Below, one piece after another: positions 1 to 10,533 of a stretch of 25,500 nt of DNA. The stretch spans positions 57,501-83,000 of the forward strand of contig CASHSZ010000125.1 in assembly GCA_949358305.1 (NCBI GenBank), written 5' to 3'. Within the stretch, counting starts at the first letter, position 1, and the number at the start of each line of letters is the position of its first letter. Source of the stretch: Strigamia acuminata. Lineage: Eukaryota > Arthropoda > Chilopoda > Geophilomorpha > Linotaeniidae. Under the pieces are notes generated by a model that searched no databases, was not told the DNA's origin, and was given only the letters and a program-made list of their open reading frames with translations. Position numbers and translations under genes: made by a program.

Positions 1-277
1 AAGCCAGTAGGTCGATCAACGAGTGGGGATGAGAGGGATACGGACGAGCGTGACGCGAGCGCGACATCCGGTGGCGAAAATTGGAAAATGCGGCCGCTGA
101 GAATGGGCGAGTGGGTTCTCAGACGCCCTCCCGACACATCGCGGATAAGGTGATGCGAAGGGTTTTCTTTCTTTTTTTTTTTTTTTTTTTTTTTTCTTTT
201 TTTTTTCCTTTCACCCGACCGCCACACGAGACGGTGGCGACGATGATCGACGGGGGGGGGGGGGGGAGAAAAATTGA
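1..277. other. Unassigned left edge with homopolymer tracts
   Basis: No gene is supported here. The stretch contains a long T-rich run (about 165-210) and a G run (about 250-266). Open frames crossing these runs have low-complexity products (poly-Phe, poly-Lys) and are not credible genes. Confidence 0.6.
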
Positions 278-358
278 ATAAAATTGAAAATTAAAAAATA
301 AAAAATAAAACAAAATAAAACAAAATAAATAAAAATAAAAATAAAAATAAAAACAAAA
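278..358. repeat. A-rich AAATA/AAACA microsatellite (tail of tRNA-derived unit 1)
   Basis: Degenerate AAATA, AAAATAAAC and AAAAATA repeats lie directly beside the tail module of the first tRNA-derived unit. Read on the minus strand they follow the element, so they are best seen as its 3' tail. Confidence 0.7.
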
Positions 359-672
359 GGAGAACCGAATCTTTCGACTCTCCCCCACCCCCTCGCAACC
401 CCGCGGGAAAGTGTTCATCATCACCATCTCGAAATAATAAGGGACCAAACTGGAACGGCACAATATTTGGCAATATCAACTGAAATGCTGTGGAATGCGT
501 GTTTGACAATACAGCTTTGTCGGAAATGAAAAGTCGGCGGGAGCGGGACTCGAACTCTCGGTCACCAACTCCGTGCGGCAGGTCACCCTGCCCGCTCGGC
601 CACCCGGGCCCGAAGATAAACCGTCCTCGTGGCCGTCTAGAATTTCGTCGCTTCGAATTTCTTCCTTTTCTG
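359..672 (-). repeat. tRNA-derived SINE-like unit 1
   Basis: On the minus strand the order is a leader (about 672-614), a tRNA-like head (613-534), a body, a tail module (about 420-359) and an A-rich microsatellite. The head has a Pol III A box (TGGCCGAGCGG) and a B box (GGTTCGA-type, here read from GACTCGAACTCTC), about 34 nt apart. The A box resembles the D-arm of eukaryotic tRNA-Leu/Ser. The tail module (GAACCGAATCTTTCGACTC on the plus strand) is shared with unit 2 and defines a subfamily distinct from units 3-6. Confidence 0.75.
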
Positions 673-689
673 TTTTAACCCAACTCGAC

Positions 690-825
690 TCGGCAGCCCC
701 GTTCGAATCTCGGGGAGGAAAAAACAAAAAAAAAAAAGAAAAGAGAAAAAAAGAAAAGAAGAGAAGAGAAGAGAAAAAGAATAGAAATAAAAACAAAAAT
801 ATGAACGAAAAAAATAAAAACAAAA
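690..825. repeat. Purine-rich A/G tract with a T-arm-like sequence at its left end
   Basis: AAAAG/AGAAGAGA-rich sequence acts as the tail of tRNA-derived unit 2. At 696-717 a plus-strand CCCCGTTCGAATCTCGGGG resembles a tRNA T-arm followed by A-rich sequence. This may be the stub of a second retroposed tRNA, but no A box was found. Confidence 0.5.
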
Positions 826-1085
826 GGAGAGCCGAATCTTCCGACTTCCCCCCACCCTCTCGCAACCTCGCGAGAGAGTGTGCCTCACTATCTGAAGAGA
901 AAGAATGGCGCACAACCGTGCAATAGACTCGACAATGTTAAGATAGATATGAGTGTTTCTGTGATACAGTTTTTGCCAGAAATGAAAAATCGGCGGGAAG
1001 CGGGACTCGAACCCTCGGTCACCAGCTCCGTGCGGCAGGTCACCCTGCCCGCTCGGCCACTCGGGGCCGATGATAAAGCGCCGCC
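826..1085 (-). repeat. tRNA-derived SINE-like unit 2
   Basis: The architecture matches unit 1: tail module (about 826-885), body, then tRNA-like head at 990-1070 on the minus strand. Its B box is the cleanest of all units (GGGTTCGAGTCCC). The conserved leader upstream of the head is cut short just past 1080, so this copy is truncated or diverged at its 5' end. Confidence 0.75.
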
Positions 1086-1389
1086 AATTTCAACGACAAC
1101 GTTCGCCGTCGTTACCATTCATTCTCGCCGTTGTTAATCGTCGTTAATTAGTTACCGGTTATTAATTATTTTTTGTTTAATAATTATTATTATTATTATT
1201 ATTATTACTATTATTTATTTGTTCGTTCGTTTGCTCGTTTGTTTTTTATTTTTCGTGTCGTCAGCTGACGGACTGACTGACTGACTGACTGACTGACTGA
1301 CTGACAGACAGACAGACAGTCGCATCCGCGAGAGAGGGTACACTTTTTCCGGCCACGCGGCAGATTTTTTCTCTCGACGCCATTTTCAG
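1086..1389. other. Region upstream of gene A with ATT and GACT/GACA microsatellites
   Basis: The stretch holds (ATT)n at about 1180-1215, TTCG/TTTG-rich sequence, then (GACT)n passing into (GACA)n at about 1271-1320. It ends in CCATTTTCAG immediately before the first ATG of gene A. That ending resembles a 3' splice site, so an upstream non-coding or coding exon of gene A is possible. No core promoter was recognised. Confidence 0.5.
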
Positions 1390-2994
<1,605 letters not shown>

Positions 2995-3322
2995 TTGATT
3001 GGTTGGCCGATCGAGCTAATTAATTCACACGTTTTCGTTTCACTTGTCTGTTTTTGTTCGTTTTTATTGATTTGTTCGTTTGTTTTCTTTTTTTTCTTTT
3101 TCTTTGTCGGCATCGACAATACGTCGTCATTGTTGCCTTTGTTAATAAATAATAAAATTAACTTACAAAAAAAATGGAATAAATGAATAAATAAATAAAT
3201 AAGCAAAACAAACAAAACTACTCCGCCGCGTTCTGGCAAATGGAGGAATGAAATAAAACAAAATTAACCGGCCGGTTGGCCGCCCGAGCGTCGGCGCGCG
3301 CTCGGTCGTGGAAACGTCGCGG
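2995..3322. other. Convergent 3' region between genes A and P
   Basis: This carries the 3' ends of two convergent genes. AATAAA polyadenylation-type signals on the plus strand lie at 3144-3149 and 3151-3156, about 150 nt after the gene A stop. A minus-strand AATAAA (TTTATT at 3063-3068) lies about 255 nt past the gene P stop. If both are used, the transcripts overlap. Short TTTG, TTTC and AAAT repeats fill the rest. Confidence 0.5.
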
Positions 3323-4030
3323 TCACTTGTCCGCGCCGGCCACGTGGATCTGAAAACAATCGCGACCGTGTTTCGGCCGGCACAGGTTGATTTCGCAGGG
3401 GACGCACCACCAACTGCTCTCGTGCCGTTCCTTGCGGCGCACGTAACACACCTTGCACCGCTTGCTCTTGGACGTGTGTTCGAGCCGGTGGACGACGGGT
3501 CCGCCGGGCGCGGGGGCCGCGCCCGGCACGGCCCCCTCCCGTCGAGACACGAGTTGGGTGGCGAGCGCTCTCCTGAACTGCAGCTGCGATCGTCCGCCTC
3601 GCGCGCCCGAGGTCGCCTCGAGCATATTGATTCGGGCGTTGACGCACACTGGAAGAAGAGAAGAGAAGAGAAGCGAGAATTAATTAGCGACGGATTAATC
3701 GGTGGCAAACGGCGCCCCGCTCACCTTGGTTCAGCTTGTGGAAGAAGAAGTACCGGTGCCAGTACGGGGAACGGCGCCCGATGCGGAACGAGGAGACCAG
3801 CCTGTTCAGCACGTCCACCCAGTGGAAATTGCGCGTGTACGAAAGCGCGGGCGCCGGGCAACGGACGTCCACCCTGTTGCCGCCGATGCGACGGGAGACG
3901 TGCCCGGGCGCCGCCAACGGGTCGACGTTCGTGCTGAGCAGACTCACGGTCGTCGTGTCCCTCCACCAGGTAAGCAACAGTCGGCCACTCTGACGATGCA
4001 GGAAATCGCCTATGAATAAAAAAGAAGTGA

Positions 4031-4063
<33 letters not shown>

Positions 4064-5663
4064 GCCGACGATGCGAAGAGCGAGCGGGCGGTTTACCTCT
4101 CGCGTTGGCTCGGTACCGCTTGGGGTCCGGGAGGTCGGGCGGCATTTGGGCCGCGTTGGACCGCAGCGTCCCGACGGCCATTGTGTTGTGGCGGGCAAAG
4201 AGGTGCTCGAACAGCACGGCGGACGTGAATCGATTGTCGCACGCAATCGTGTGCCCTTTGCCGAGGTAGTGCCTGGCGACGTAGACGACGATGCGTCCGA
4301 TGATGCTGCCCGGGTACCTGGAAACGAAAAAAAGAGAAAAGAAAAAGAAGGAATTGTGAGAACGAAGGAGAGAAACAGCGACGACGAAGTGACTCACTCT
4401 GGCTCCGGCTCCTCGTCCGGGTCGAAGAACATTTTGGCGCGTTTGCCGATGTGCGCCTCGTCGTTCAGCACGTAGGCGGTGCCCGCGTCGCATAGTGTGA
4501 ACAACTCGAAGCCCCATTTGATGGGCTTGGCCGGTTGACGGACCTGGGAAGAACGTTAAAGAAAGAAAGAAAGAAAGAAAGAAAGAACGAACGTTAGAGA
4601 AAAACGAGATCGGAGGGCGACCCCCGCACGCACCTTCATCTCCGATCGACCCCGGTAGGCGATCATCGATTCGTCGACGCAGAGAGTTTGGCTGGGCTCG
4701 CGGCACGCGCGAAAGCGCTTGTTCACCAGATCGGCGAACAAACGGACTTTCGTCGTGCCGTCGTCTCGTTCGCGTTCCTTCAAGAACGCCGCCCTCTCTC
4801 CCGTCGTGCTGCCGCCGTCGGAGCCGGCCGCCGACCCGCCAACGCGCAGCCGCTGGTACGACGGCTGCGTGCTGTAGTGGAGATAACGCGAAACCTCTTC
4901 GAACCGTTGGCGCGTCATCGCTCGTCGGACGGCCGGCGCGCCGAGATCGCCGGGCCTGTCGCCCTGCCAGTAGTGGCGCAGTTCGGGCTGTCGGTTGTAA
5001 CCGGTGAGCACGAGAATGCCCAGGTACGCGTACAGCTCGTCCAGCGCCAGGGGTCGAACCGGCCCACGTGCCCTCTGCCGAGGAAGAGGAGGAGGAGGAG
5101 GAGGAGGAGGAGGAGGAGGAGGAAGGGGAGGAAGGGCTAATTGTCGTCGAGCGGCCGCGTCGGCCGCCCCCCGGTCGCCCGCGGTGAGGCGCACCCTCAG
5201 GTCCGCGCACCGCGCCCCGGGTCGGGTGCCGCTGCCACCGGCAACGGCCACGACGCTCCCACCGGCAGCAGTCGTCGTCGTCGTCGCCGCCGTCGTTCGT
5301 CTGGACTTTGGACCTCGTGGCCGTGGCCGCGACGCGGCGAGCACCTAGAACGAAAACGAAAACGAAAACGAGCGTGAGAGTGAGTGTCGCGGATCGTCAC
5401 CGTTGTTTTTTTCTCGGCACCTGCGCTCGCGCCATTTCCTCCTCTCTCGCCTCTCTCCGGATGGCTCGATTCGTCGCGGTCACGATGAAACGGGCCGCCT
5501 CGCCGAACAGCTCCTCGAAGTAATCGAACTCCGAGCTGCTCGGCACGCAGCGACCGCAGTAGCCGGGCGTCCCGCCGGCGAAACCGACGTCCTGCCGGTA
5601 CGACGTCGTCGCGGCGACCCACACGCGCGCGCCCGCGTCCGTTTTGGGGAAACCGTCCGTCAT
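3323..5663 (-). CDS. Gene P: piggyBac-family transposase (DDE_Tnp_1_7 type), intact, six exons
   Basis: The exons in transcript order are 5663-5421, 5344-4634, 4543-4398, 4317-4097, 4009-3725 and 3648-3323, together 1932 nt or 643 aa plus stop. All five introns (76-90 bp) are GT-AG, and the split codons rejoin correctly (phases 0, 0, 2, 1, 1). The N-terminal part has the piggyBac pattern FDYFEELF...IVTATN, then LYAYLGILVLTGYN. The catalytic acidic residues are visible: Asp337 (LFTLCDAGTAY), Asp394 (CDNRFTS) and Asp506 (FHWVD). The fourth conserved acidic position, three residues after the third Asp in classical piggyBac, is Asn509 here. The C-terminus is a Cys/His-rich zinc domain: C600-x2-C603, C617-x2-C620, C625, C633, H637. 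Family members cut and paste DNA at TTAA; introns and an undamaged frame may point to a domesticated gene. A poly-Pro run sits in exon 2. No terminal inverted repeats were identified. Confidence 0.93.
4031..4062. repeat. AATC microsatellite in a gene P intron
   Basis: (AATC)n of about eight copies lies in the 87-bp intron between the fourth and fifth coding exons of gene P. Confidence 0.85.
4559..4590. repeat. AAAG microsatellite in a gene P intron
   Basis: (AAAG)n lies in the 90-bp intron between the second and third exons of gene P. On the minus strand it reads as CTTT and lies close to the 3' splice site, where it may serve as the polypyrimidine tract. Confidence 0.85.
5087..5133. repeat. 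GAG/CTC trinucleotide repeat in gene P exon 2
   Basis: A nearly pure GAG run (CTC/CCT on the coding strand) encodes a proline-rich stretch just upstream of the start of the conserved transposase domain. Its length is probably polymorphic. Confidence 0.9.
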
Positions 5664-6029
5664 GGCTTAAACGAACGAACGAACGGACGAAACGGTCGTT
5701 TAGCCAACCAATCAATTAATCAATTAATTGATTAATAAAAAATTAATAAACAAACACGAACCGGGAAAGTTGGTCGGTCGGCTCGTCTTTCTTTATTGGT
5801 TTATTTCTCGTTTCTCGTTTCTTTTTCTTTCTTTTTCGACGATGGTGCGTGCGGATTGAATGACGCCGTCGAGCGGGGTCAAAGGTAGGGATGGGTGTTG
5901 TTTTGCTGCGGCGCAAACTCCGTAGAGCGGCACCTGACGACGCGGACTGGATTTATAAAAACAAAACGAACCAAATAAATGAATGAATGAACGAATGAAT
6001 GAATAAAAAGAGAGAAGAATGGAAAGAAA
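5664..6029. other. Upstream region of gene P
   Basis: No gene is seen. The ATG of gene P is preceded on the minus strand by TTAAGCC and a TTCG tetranucleotide run. Further upstream is an AT-rich block of ATCAATTAAT repeats (5711-5735) beside GGTCGTTTA (5694-5702). A similar pair lies upstream of gene B. The remainder has TTTC/TTTA runs and a unique segment at about 5840-5950. Confidence 0.45.
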
Positions 6030-6112
6030 TAAGTAAAAAAAAAAAAAATAAAATAAAAAAGTGGAATGAAATAAAATAAAAGAACGAGAGGAGGGAGGTC
6101 GAATAAAATAAA
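6030..6112. repeat. A-rich AAATA microsatellite (tail of tRNA-derived unit 3)
   Basis: AAAATA and AAAT repeats directly follow the tail module of unit 3 on the minus strand. Confidence 0.75.
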
Positions 6113-6410
6113 GAAGGGCCGATACCTTCGACCCCCCCTCCCGCGGGTCTTGCGGGAGGGTAGTATTCTACATCACATCAATCATTCGTAAGTTTCAAAT
6201 CATGGAAGAAAGAAAGAAAGAATCGTTTGTATCATCGGTGAAACGAAAAGTCGGCGGGAGCGGGACTCGAACCTTCGGTCCACGTCTCCGTGCGGCAGGT
6301 AGCTCTGCCCGCTCGGCCACCCGGGCCCGAAGATAAAACGCCCTCGTAGTCGCCTAGAATCGTGTCGGTTCCAATTTACTTCACTTTGGTCGAATGAACG
6401 GAAGAAAGAC
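6113..6410 (-). repeat. tRNA-derived SINE-like unit 3
   Basis: On the minus strand this has a leader (about 6400-6331), a tRNA-like head (6330-6251) with A box TGGCCGAGCGG and B box GGTTCGAGTCC, a body of about 90 bp and a tail module. The tail contains a perfect 9-bp stem (6136-6144 with 6152-6160, CCCTCCCGC/GCGGGAGGG) with a 7-nt loop, then GGTCGAAGGTATCGGCCC and the A-rich tail. It is the best-preserved hairpin of this family. Confidence 0.8.
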
Positions 6411-6535
6411 AGACACGAACGAATAAACGAATAAATAAATAGATAGATAAATAGATAGGTAGATGGGTAAATGGACACGTGGAAATTAAATAAAAAAAAA
6501 AAAATAAAAATATAAATAAATTGAATAAAAATAAA
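6411..6535. repeat. AAAT/GATA microsatellite between units 3 and 4
   Basis: AATA, AGATAGAT and AAATAAAAA runs form the tail of unit 4 and the junction with unit 3. Confidence 0.75.
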
Positions 6536-6840
6536 GAAGGGCCGATACCTTCGACCCCCCCTCCCGCGGGTCTTGCGGGAGAGTATTGCCCATGAGAATG
6601 TATTAATAAACCACTAGTACGATAACGAGTAATTACGAAGAAAGAAAGAGATGCTACCGAATAATTTCGGAGAAACGGAAAGTCGGGAGAGCGGGACTCG
6701 AACTCTCGGTCACCAGCTCCGTGCGGTAGGTCACTCTACTCGCTCGGCCACCCGGGGCCGAAGATAAAGCGTCCTCGTGGTCGTCTAGAATTTCGTCGCT
6801 TCCGATTCGAGTATTCGTTTCATTTTGGCCGAACGAACGA
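6536..6840 (-). repeat. tRNA-derived SINE-like unit 4
   Basis: Tail module at 6536-6590, tRNA-like head at 6761-6683 and leader to about 6840. The head differs by several substitutions in the anticodon-arm-like part. The leader (CTAGACGACCACGAGGACGC on the minus strand) matches units 3, 5 and 6. Confidence 0.8.
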
Positions 6841-7015
6841 GAGGAAAAGAGACGAAAGGAAGAAAAAAGAAAGAAAGAAAGAAATAAATAAATAAATAAA
6901 TAAATAAATAAACAAATAAATAAACAAATAAATAAACAAATAAATAAACAGACGGGTAGATAGGTAGGTGGAAATAAAATTAAAAATAGAATAAAATAAA
7001 ATGAAATAAAATAAA
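6841..7015. repeat. AAAT/AAAC microsatellite between units 4 and 5
   Basis: (GAAA)n passes into (AAAT)n and (AAACAAAT)n, then AAAATA. It forms the tail of unit 5. Confidence 0.85.
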
Positions 7016-7287
7016 GAAGGGCCGATACCTTCGACCCCCCCTCCCGCGAGTCTTGCGGAAGAGTAGTATTTTCAAGAACTTGTCACAGTATAATAAACCA
7101 ACTAATACAAATCAATCATTCAATGTTGTCAACGAAAAGTCGGGGGAGAGCGGGACGCGAACCCTCGGTCACCAGCTCCGTGCGGCAGGTCGCCCTGCCC
7201 GCTCGGCCACTCGGGGCCGAAGATAAAGCGTTTTCGTGGTCGTCTAGGATTTCGTCGCTTCCGATTCGAATGTTTGTTTCACTTCGG

Positions 7288-7288
<1 letters not shown>
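7016..7288 (-). repeat. tRNA-derived SINE-like unit 5
   Basis: Tail module at 7016-7070, tRNA-like head at 7220-7140, leader to about 7288. The tail hairpin is slightly degraded compared with unit 3. Confidence 0.8.
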
Positions 7289-7318
<30 letters not shown>

Positions 7319-7477
7319 ATAGATAAACGAATAAATGGATAGATTGATAGGTAGATGGGTGGATAAAAACAAAAAGAATGAAATAAAATAAAATGAAATC
7401 AAATCAAATCAAATCAAATCAAATCAAATCAAATAAAATAAAATAAAATAAAATAAAATAAAATAAAATAAAATAAA
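7289..7477. repeat. AAAT, AAATC and AAAAT microsatellite between units 5 and 6
   Basis: Three pure blocks follow one another: (AAAT)n at about 7289-7322, (AAATC)n at about 7395-7432 and (AAAAT)n to 7477. They form the tail of unit 6. Confidence 0.9.
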
Positions 7478-7755
7478 GAAGGGCCGATACCTTCGACCCC
7501 CCCTCCCGCGGGTCTTGCGAGAGAGTAGTATTCATGAGAATTCGTTCATAAAGTAAAGTACTCATTTGTAAGAAATCATAGAAGTAGGATTGTCCAGAAG
7601 ATCAGTGAAACGAAAAGTCGGCGGGAGCGGGACGCGAACCTTCGGTCACCAGCTCCGTGCGGCAGGTCGCCCTGCCCGCTCGGCCACCCGGGGCCGAAGA
7701 TAAAGCGTCTTCGTGGTCGTCTGGAATTTCGTCGCTTTCGGTTCGAGTGCTCTAT
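7478..7755 (-). repeat. tRNA-derived SINE-like unit 6
   Basis: Tail module at 7478-7535, tRNA-like head at 7697-7618 with A box TGGCCGAGCGG and a B box that has one change (GGTTCGCGTCC). The leader runs to about 7755, where a TACTC/TACTT microsatellite begins. The head ends form a five-pair acceptor-like stem (TCGGC/GCCGA) followed by mismatches, so it is tRNA-derived rather than a functional tRNA gene. Confidence 0.8.
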
Positions 7756-7838
7756 TTTACTCTACTCTACTCTACTCTACTCTACTTTACTTTACTTTAC
7801 TTTACTTTACTTTACTTTACTTTACTTTACTTTACTTC
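7751..7838. repeat. TACTC/TACTT pentanucleotide microsatellite
   Basis: About 17 copies: first TACTC, then TACTT. They abut the leader of unit 6. Confidence 0.95.
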
Positions 7839-8065
7839 GGGTTTCTTTCTTTTTTGTTTGTTTCAACCTCGTAGGTTGATTTGAACGTTTTTGAGAAGAA
7901 ATGAAGAGAGAGAGGCGAGGCGTGTGGTTTACTCGCTGATTTATTCGAGAGAGCAGATAACACAACAACAAAATGTATATATATACACGTGTATATGTAT
8001 GTATGTATACATAAACAAATAAATAAATGAATGGGTGAACGAATGAATGAACGAATGGAGAAAAA

Positions 8066-8132
<67 letters not shown>

Positions 8133-8350
8133 AAAAAAATAAATAGGTCGCGGACGACGTCGTCGATGTCGCTCGCGCGTTCGGTTGTCAACCTCGCTCG
8201 CTCGCTGTCTGCCTGTCCAGCTCGCGTCATTCTAAGTCGGTCGGTCGGTCGGTCAATCGGTCGGTCGGTCGTTCTAAGTCGGTTGGTCGGTCGTTCGTTC
8301 TAAGTCGGTCGGTCGGTCGGTCGTTCTAAGTCGGTCGGTCGCTCGCTCGC
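7839..8350. repeat. Microsatellite-rich 3' flank of gene B
   Basis: A unique segment (about 7839-7970), a TA/TATG-rich stretch (7975-8015), (AAAT)n (about 8064-8145), then (GGTC)n interrupted by TTCTAAG (about 8236-8350). A minus-strand AATAAA at 7940-7945 lies about 405 nt past the gene B stop and may be its polyadenylation signal. No gene is supported. Confidence 0.7.
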
Positions 8351-8901
8351 TCACACCGACTCAAAGCTCCGGTCGTCGAGTGCATACGGCGGACGGTCAC
8401 AGTATTCCAATAGAAACTCCGCGTGGTCCCGGTCGATATCCTCCGTTGCCGCGATCAACCGGACCATGTACTCCGGGACCAAGACCTTGGGCACTATCGT
8501 CGCGAGACGATCCGGCGGCATGCGGGGAATGCCTTTCGGTGGAAGCAAACTGACCTCCGCTTCGTAGAGACCCTCGATCTTGCGAACCAGCCATCGACTC
8601 TGAAACGTGGATGGAAATTTAAACGAGCGAACGAACGAACGAGAGAACAATTCGTTAACCCGTACCACCGCCTTGTCTCTGATCAACGCCTCGTGTTGGT
8701 CCGTCACCAGGTCTTCTCGCGCGTCGGTGGTCCTTTTAAACGCGCTCATCCGCCAACTCGCCGACTCGCCTCGGAGGACATTCGCGATGTGCCGGTAGCA
8801 AGCGTGCTCTTTGCGGGCCAGGCCCTCTTTGGTCGTGTAGACGGAGCACCTGCGAGAGAAATTCGGGATTAGTTCGACGAACGAAAAACGATCAACACCA
8901 C

Positions 8902-8956
<55 letters not shown>

Positions 8957-9219
8957 TAAACTACCGCAGTTTGGAGCAGAGGGGTTCGTCGCGACAACCG
9001 CTGCAGACAAAACCTTCGCTTCGGCCGAGTCGTTTGGTCCACGGCCGCCCCACGCACTCTTCGTGCACCGAGCATAAACACTCGGAGCATTTGATCCGCG
9101 GGTCGGCCACCCCGAGACAGTAGATACTGTCGCAACCGGTTGCCTTGGAGCCAGCGGCACCACTCCGGCGATACAGGGACGTCTGAAATTTGAAACGAGC
9201 GAATTTGTGAACGGATACG

Positions 9220-9250
<31 letters not shown>

Positions 9251-10498
9251 AAAACGAGACAATACGGGACGAGATTTTTCGTTTCTTACCTTGAACGGTT
9301 GCGAAAACGGCCGCGAAGAAGATGACCGCGACTGCGACCACGACTGCGACTGCGACTCCTTCGATCGCGACTCCTTCGATCGCGACTCCTTCGACTGCGA
9401 CCGCGACCGCGACTGCGATCGCGACCGCGACCGCGACTGCGACTGCGACCGCGACTGCGACTGCGACCGCGATTGCGACCGCGACCGCGACCGCGACCGC
9501 GACCCGGTGCCGCGACTGTGCCCGGGCGAGGGCTCGTGTTCGGCGTGTTCGAGTTCGAACTCACTTTCTCGCCGACGCTGTATCTCGCGACTCTGTGCGC
9601 GGATCATTTGGCCTTCGCACTCTACCTTCGCGCGGTTCTTCTTGCGGACTTCGCGGCGAGCGCGTTCCTCATCATCGTCGTCGTCGCGGACGAGCGGGAT
9701 GCCGGGTACCCGACTACGCACGAAAGTGAAGCCGCGTACGGTGATGGGATCGCGCGAGAGGTCGACGTCGTATTCTCGGGACTTGCTGGTGGCACCGGCA
9801 CCGGCACCACGATCGGGGCGGGCGCCGGTGAAGAGGTCGGCACCACTGTCCTCGGCGCCGTCGTCGTCGCCGCCGCTGCTGCTGCTGCTGTTGCTATTGT
9901 CGTCTGCACGTTTAATGGATCCGGCGTGTTTAGCGGCAACAACAGTAGATTTGGCGCGTTGCTCGGTGGTGGGTTGGCACGTTGCTCGGCGGCGGATGGC
10001 GCGTTGCTCGGCGGCGGATTTGGCGCGTTGCTCGGCGGCGGATTTGGCGCGTTGCTCGGCGGCGGATTTGGCGCGTTGCTCGGCGGCGGATTTGGCGCGT
10101 TGCTCGGCGGCGGATTTGGCGCGTTGCTCGGCGGCGGATTTGGCGCGTTGCTCGGCGGCGGATTTGGCGCGTTGTTCGGCGGTGCGAAGAGCAGTTGCAG
10201 CAGCGGGGGCAATGCGAAAGGTACCAGCGAGAGGAGAGGGACGCGGGGAAGGGAAAGAAGCGGGCATGGAAAACAAGCCCCTGACTTTGTCCTTTCCGAA
10301 GAGGAGATCCAGCACCGGGCGTTGTTGCACCATGTCGATGGCTTCCTGAAAAAGAAAACGAACGAGTCAATTCGATCGATAGATTGATCGAGTCCTCGAC
10401 GCGAGTCAGTCACGCACGTTCGACATCCACTTCGTGTACCCTTCCTTCATCAGGTCCAAGTAGCTTTGTTCTACTGGGATGACTACCTGTGTGTGTGT

Positions 10499-10533
<35 letters not shown>

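Noticed and set aside
119-926. Short open frames rich in Phe, Lys or Leu near the left edge
   Set aside because: They are translations of homopolymer and A/G-rich tracts and of tRNA-derived repeats, with no splice or homology support.
3266-3279. TTAACCGGCCGGTT as a piggyBac terminal repeat with a TTAA target
   Set aside because: No matching inverted copy was found on the other side of gene P. The sequence is itself a short palindrome.
9207-10387. Plus-strand open frames of 300-380 codons opposite gene B exon 6
   Set aside because: They are shadows of the repetitive minus-strand exon (RS hexamers and 24-bp repeats). The minus frame connects with eight other exons and contains patterned Cys/His residues.
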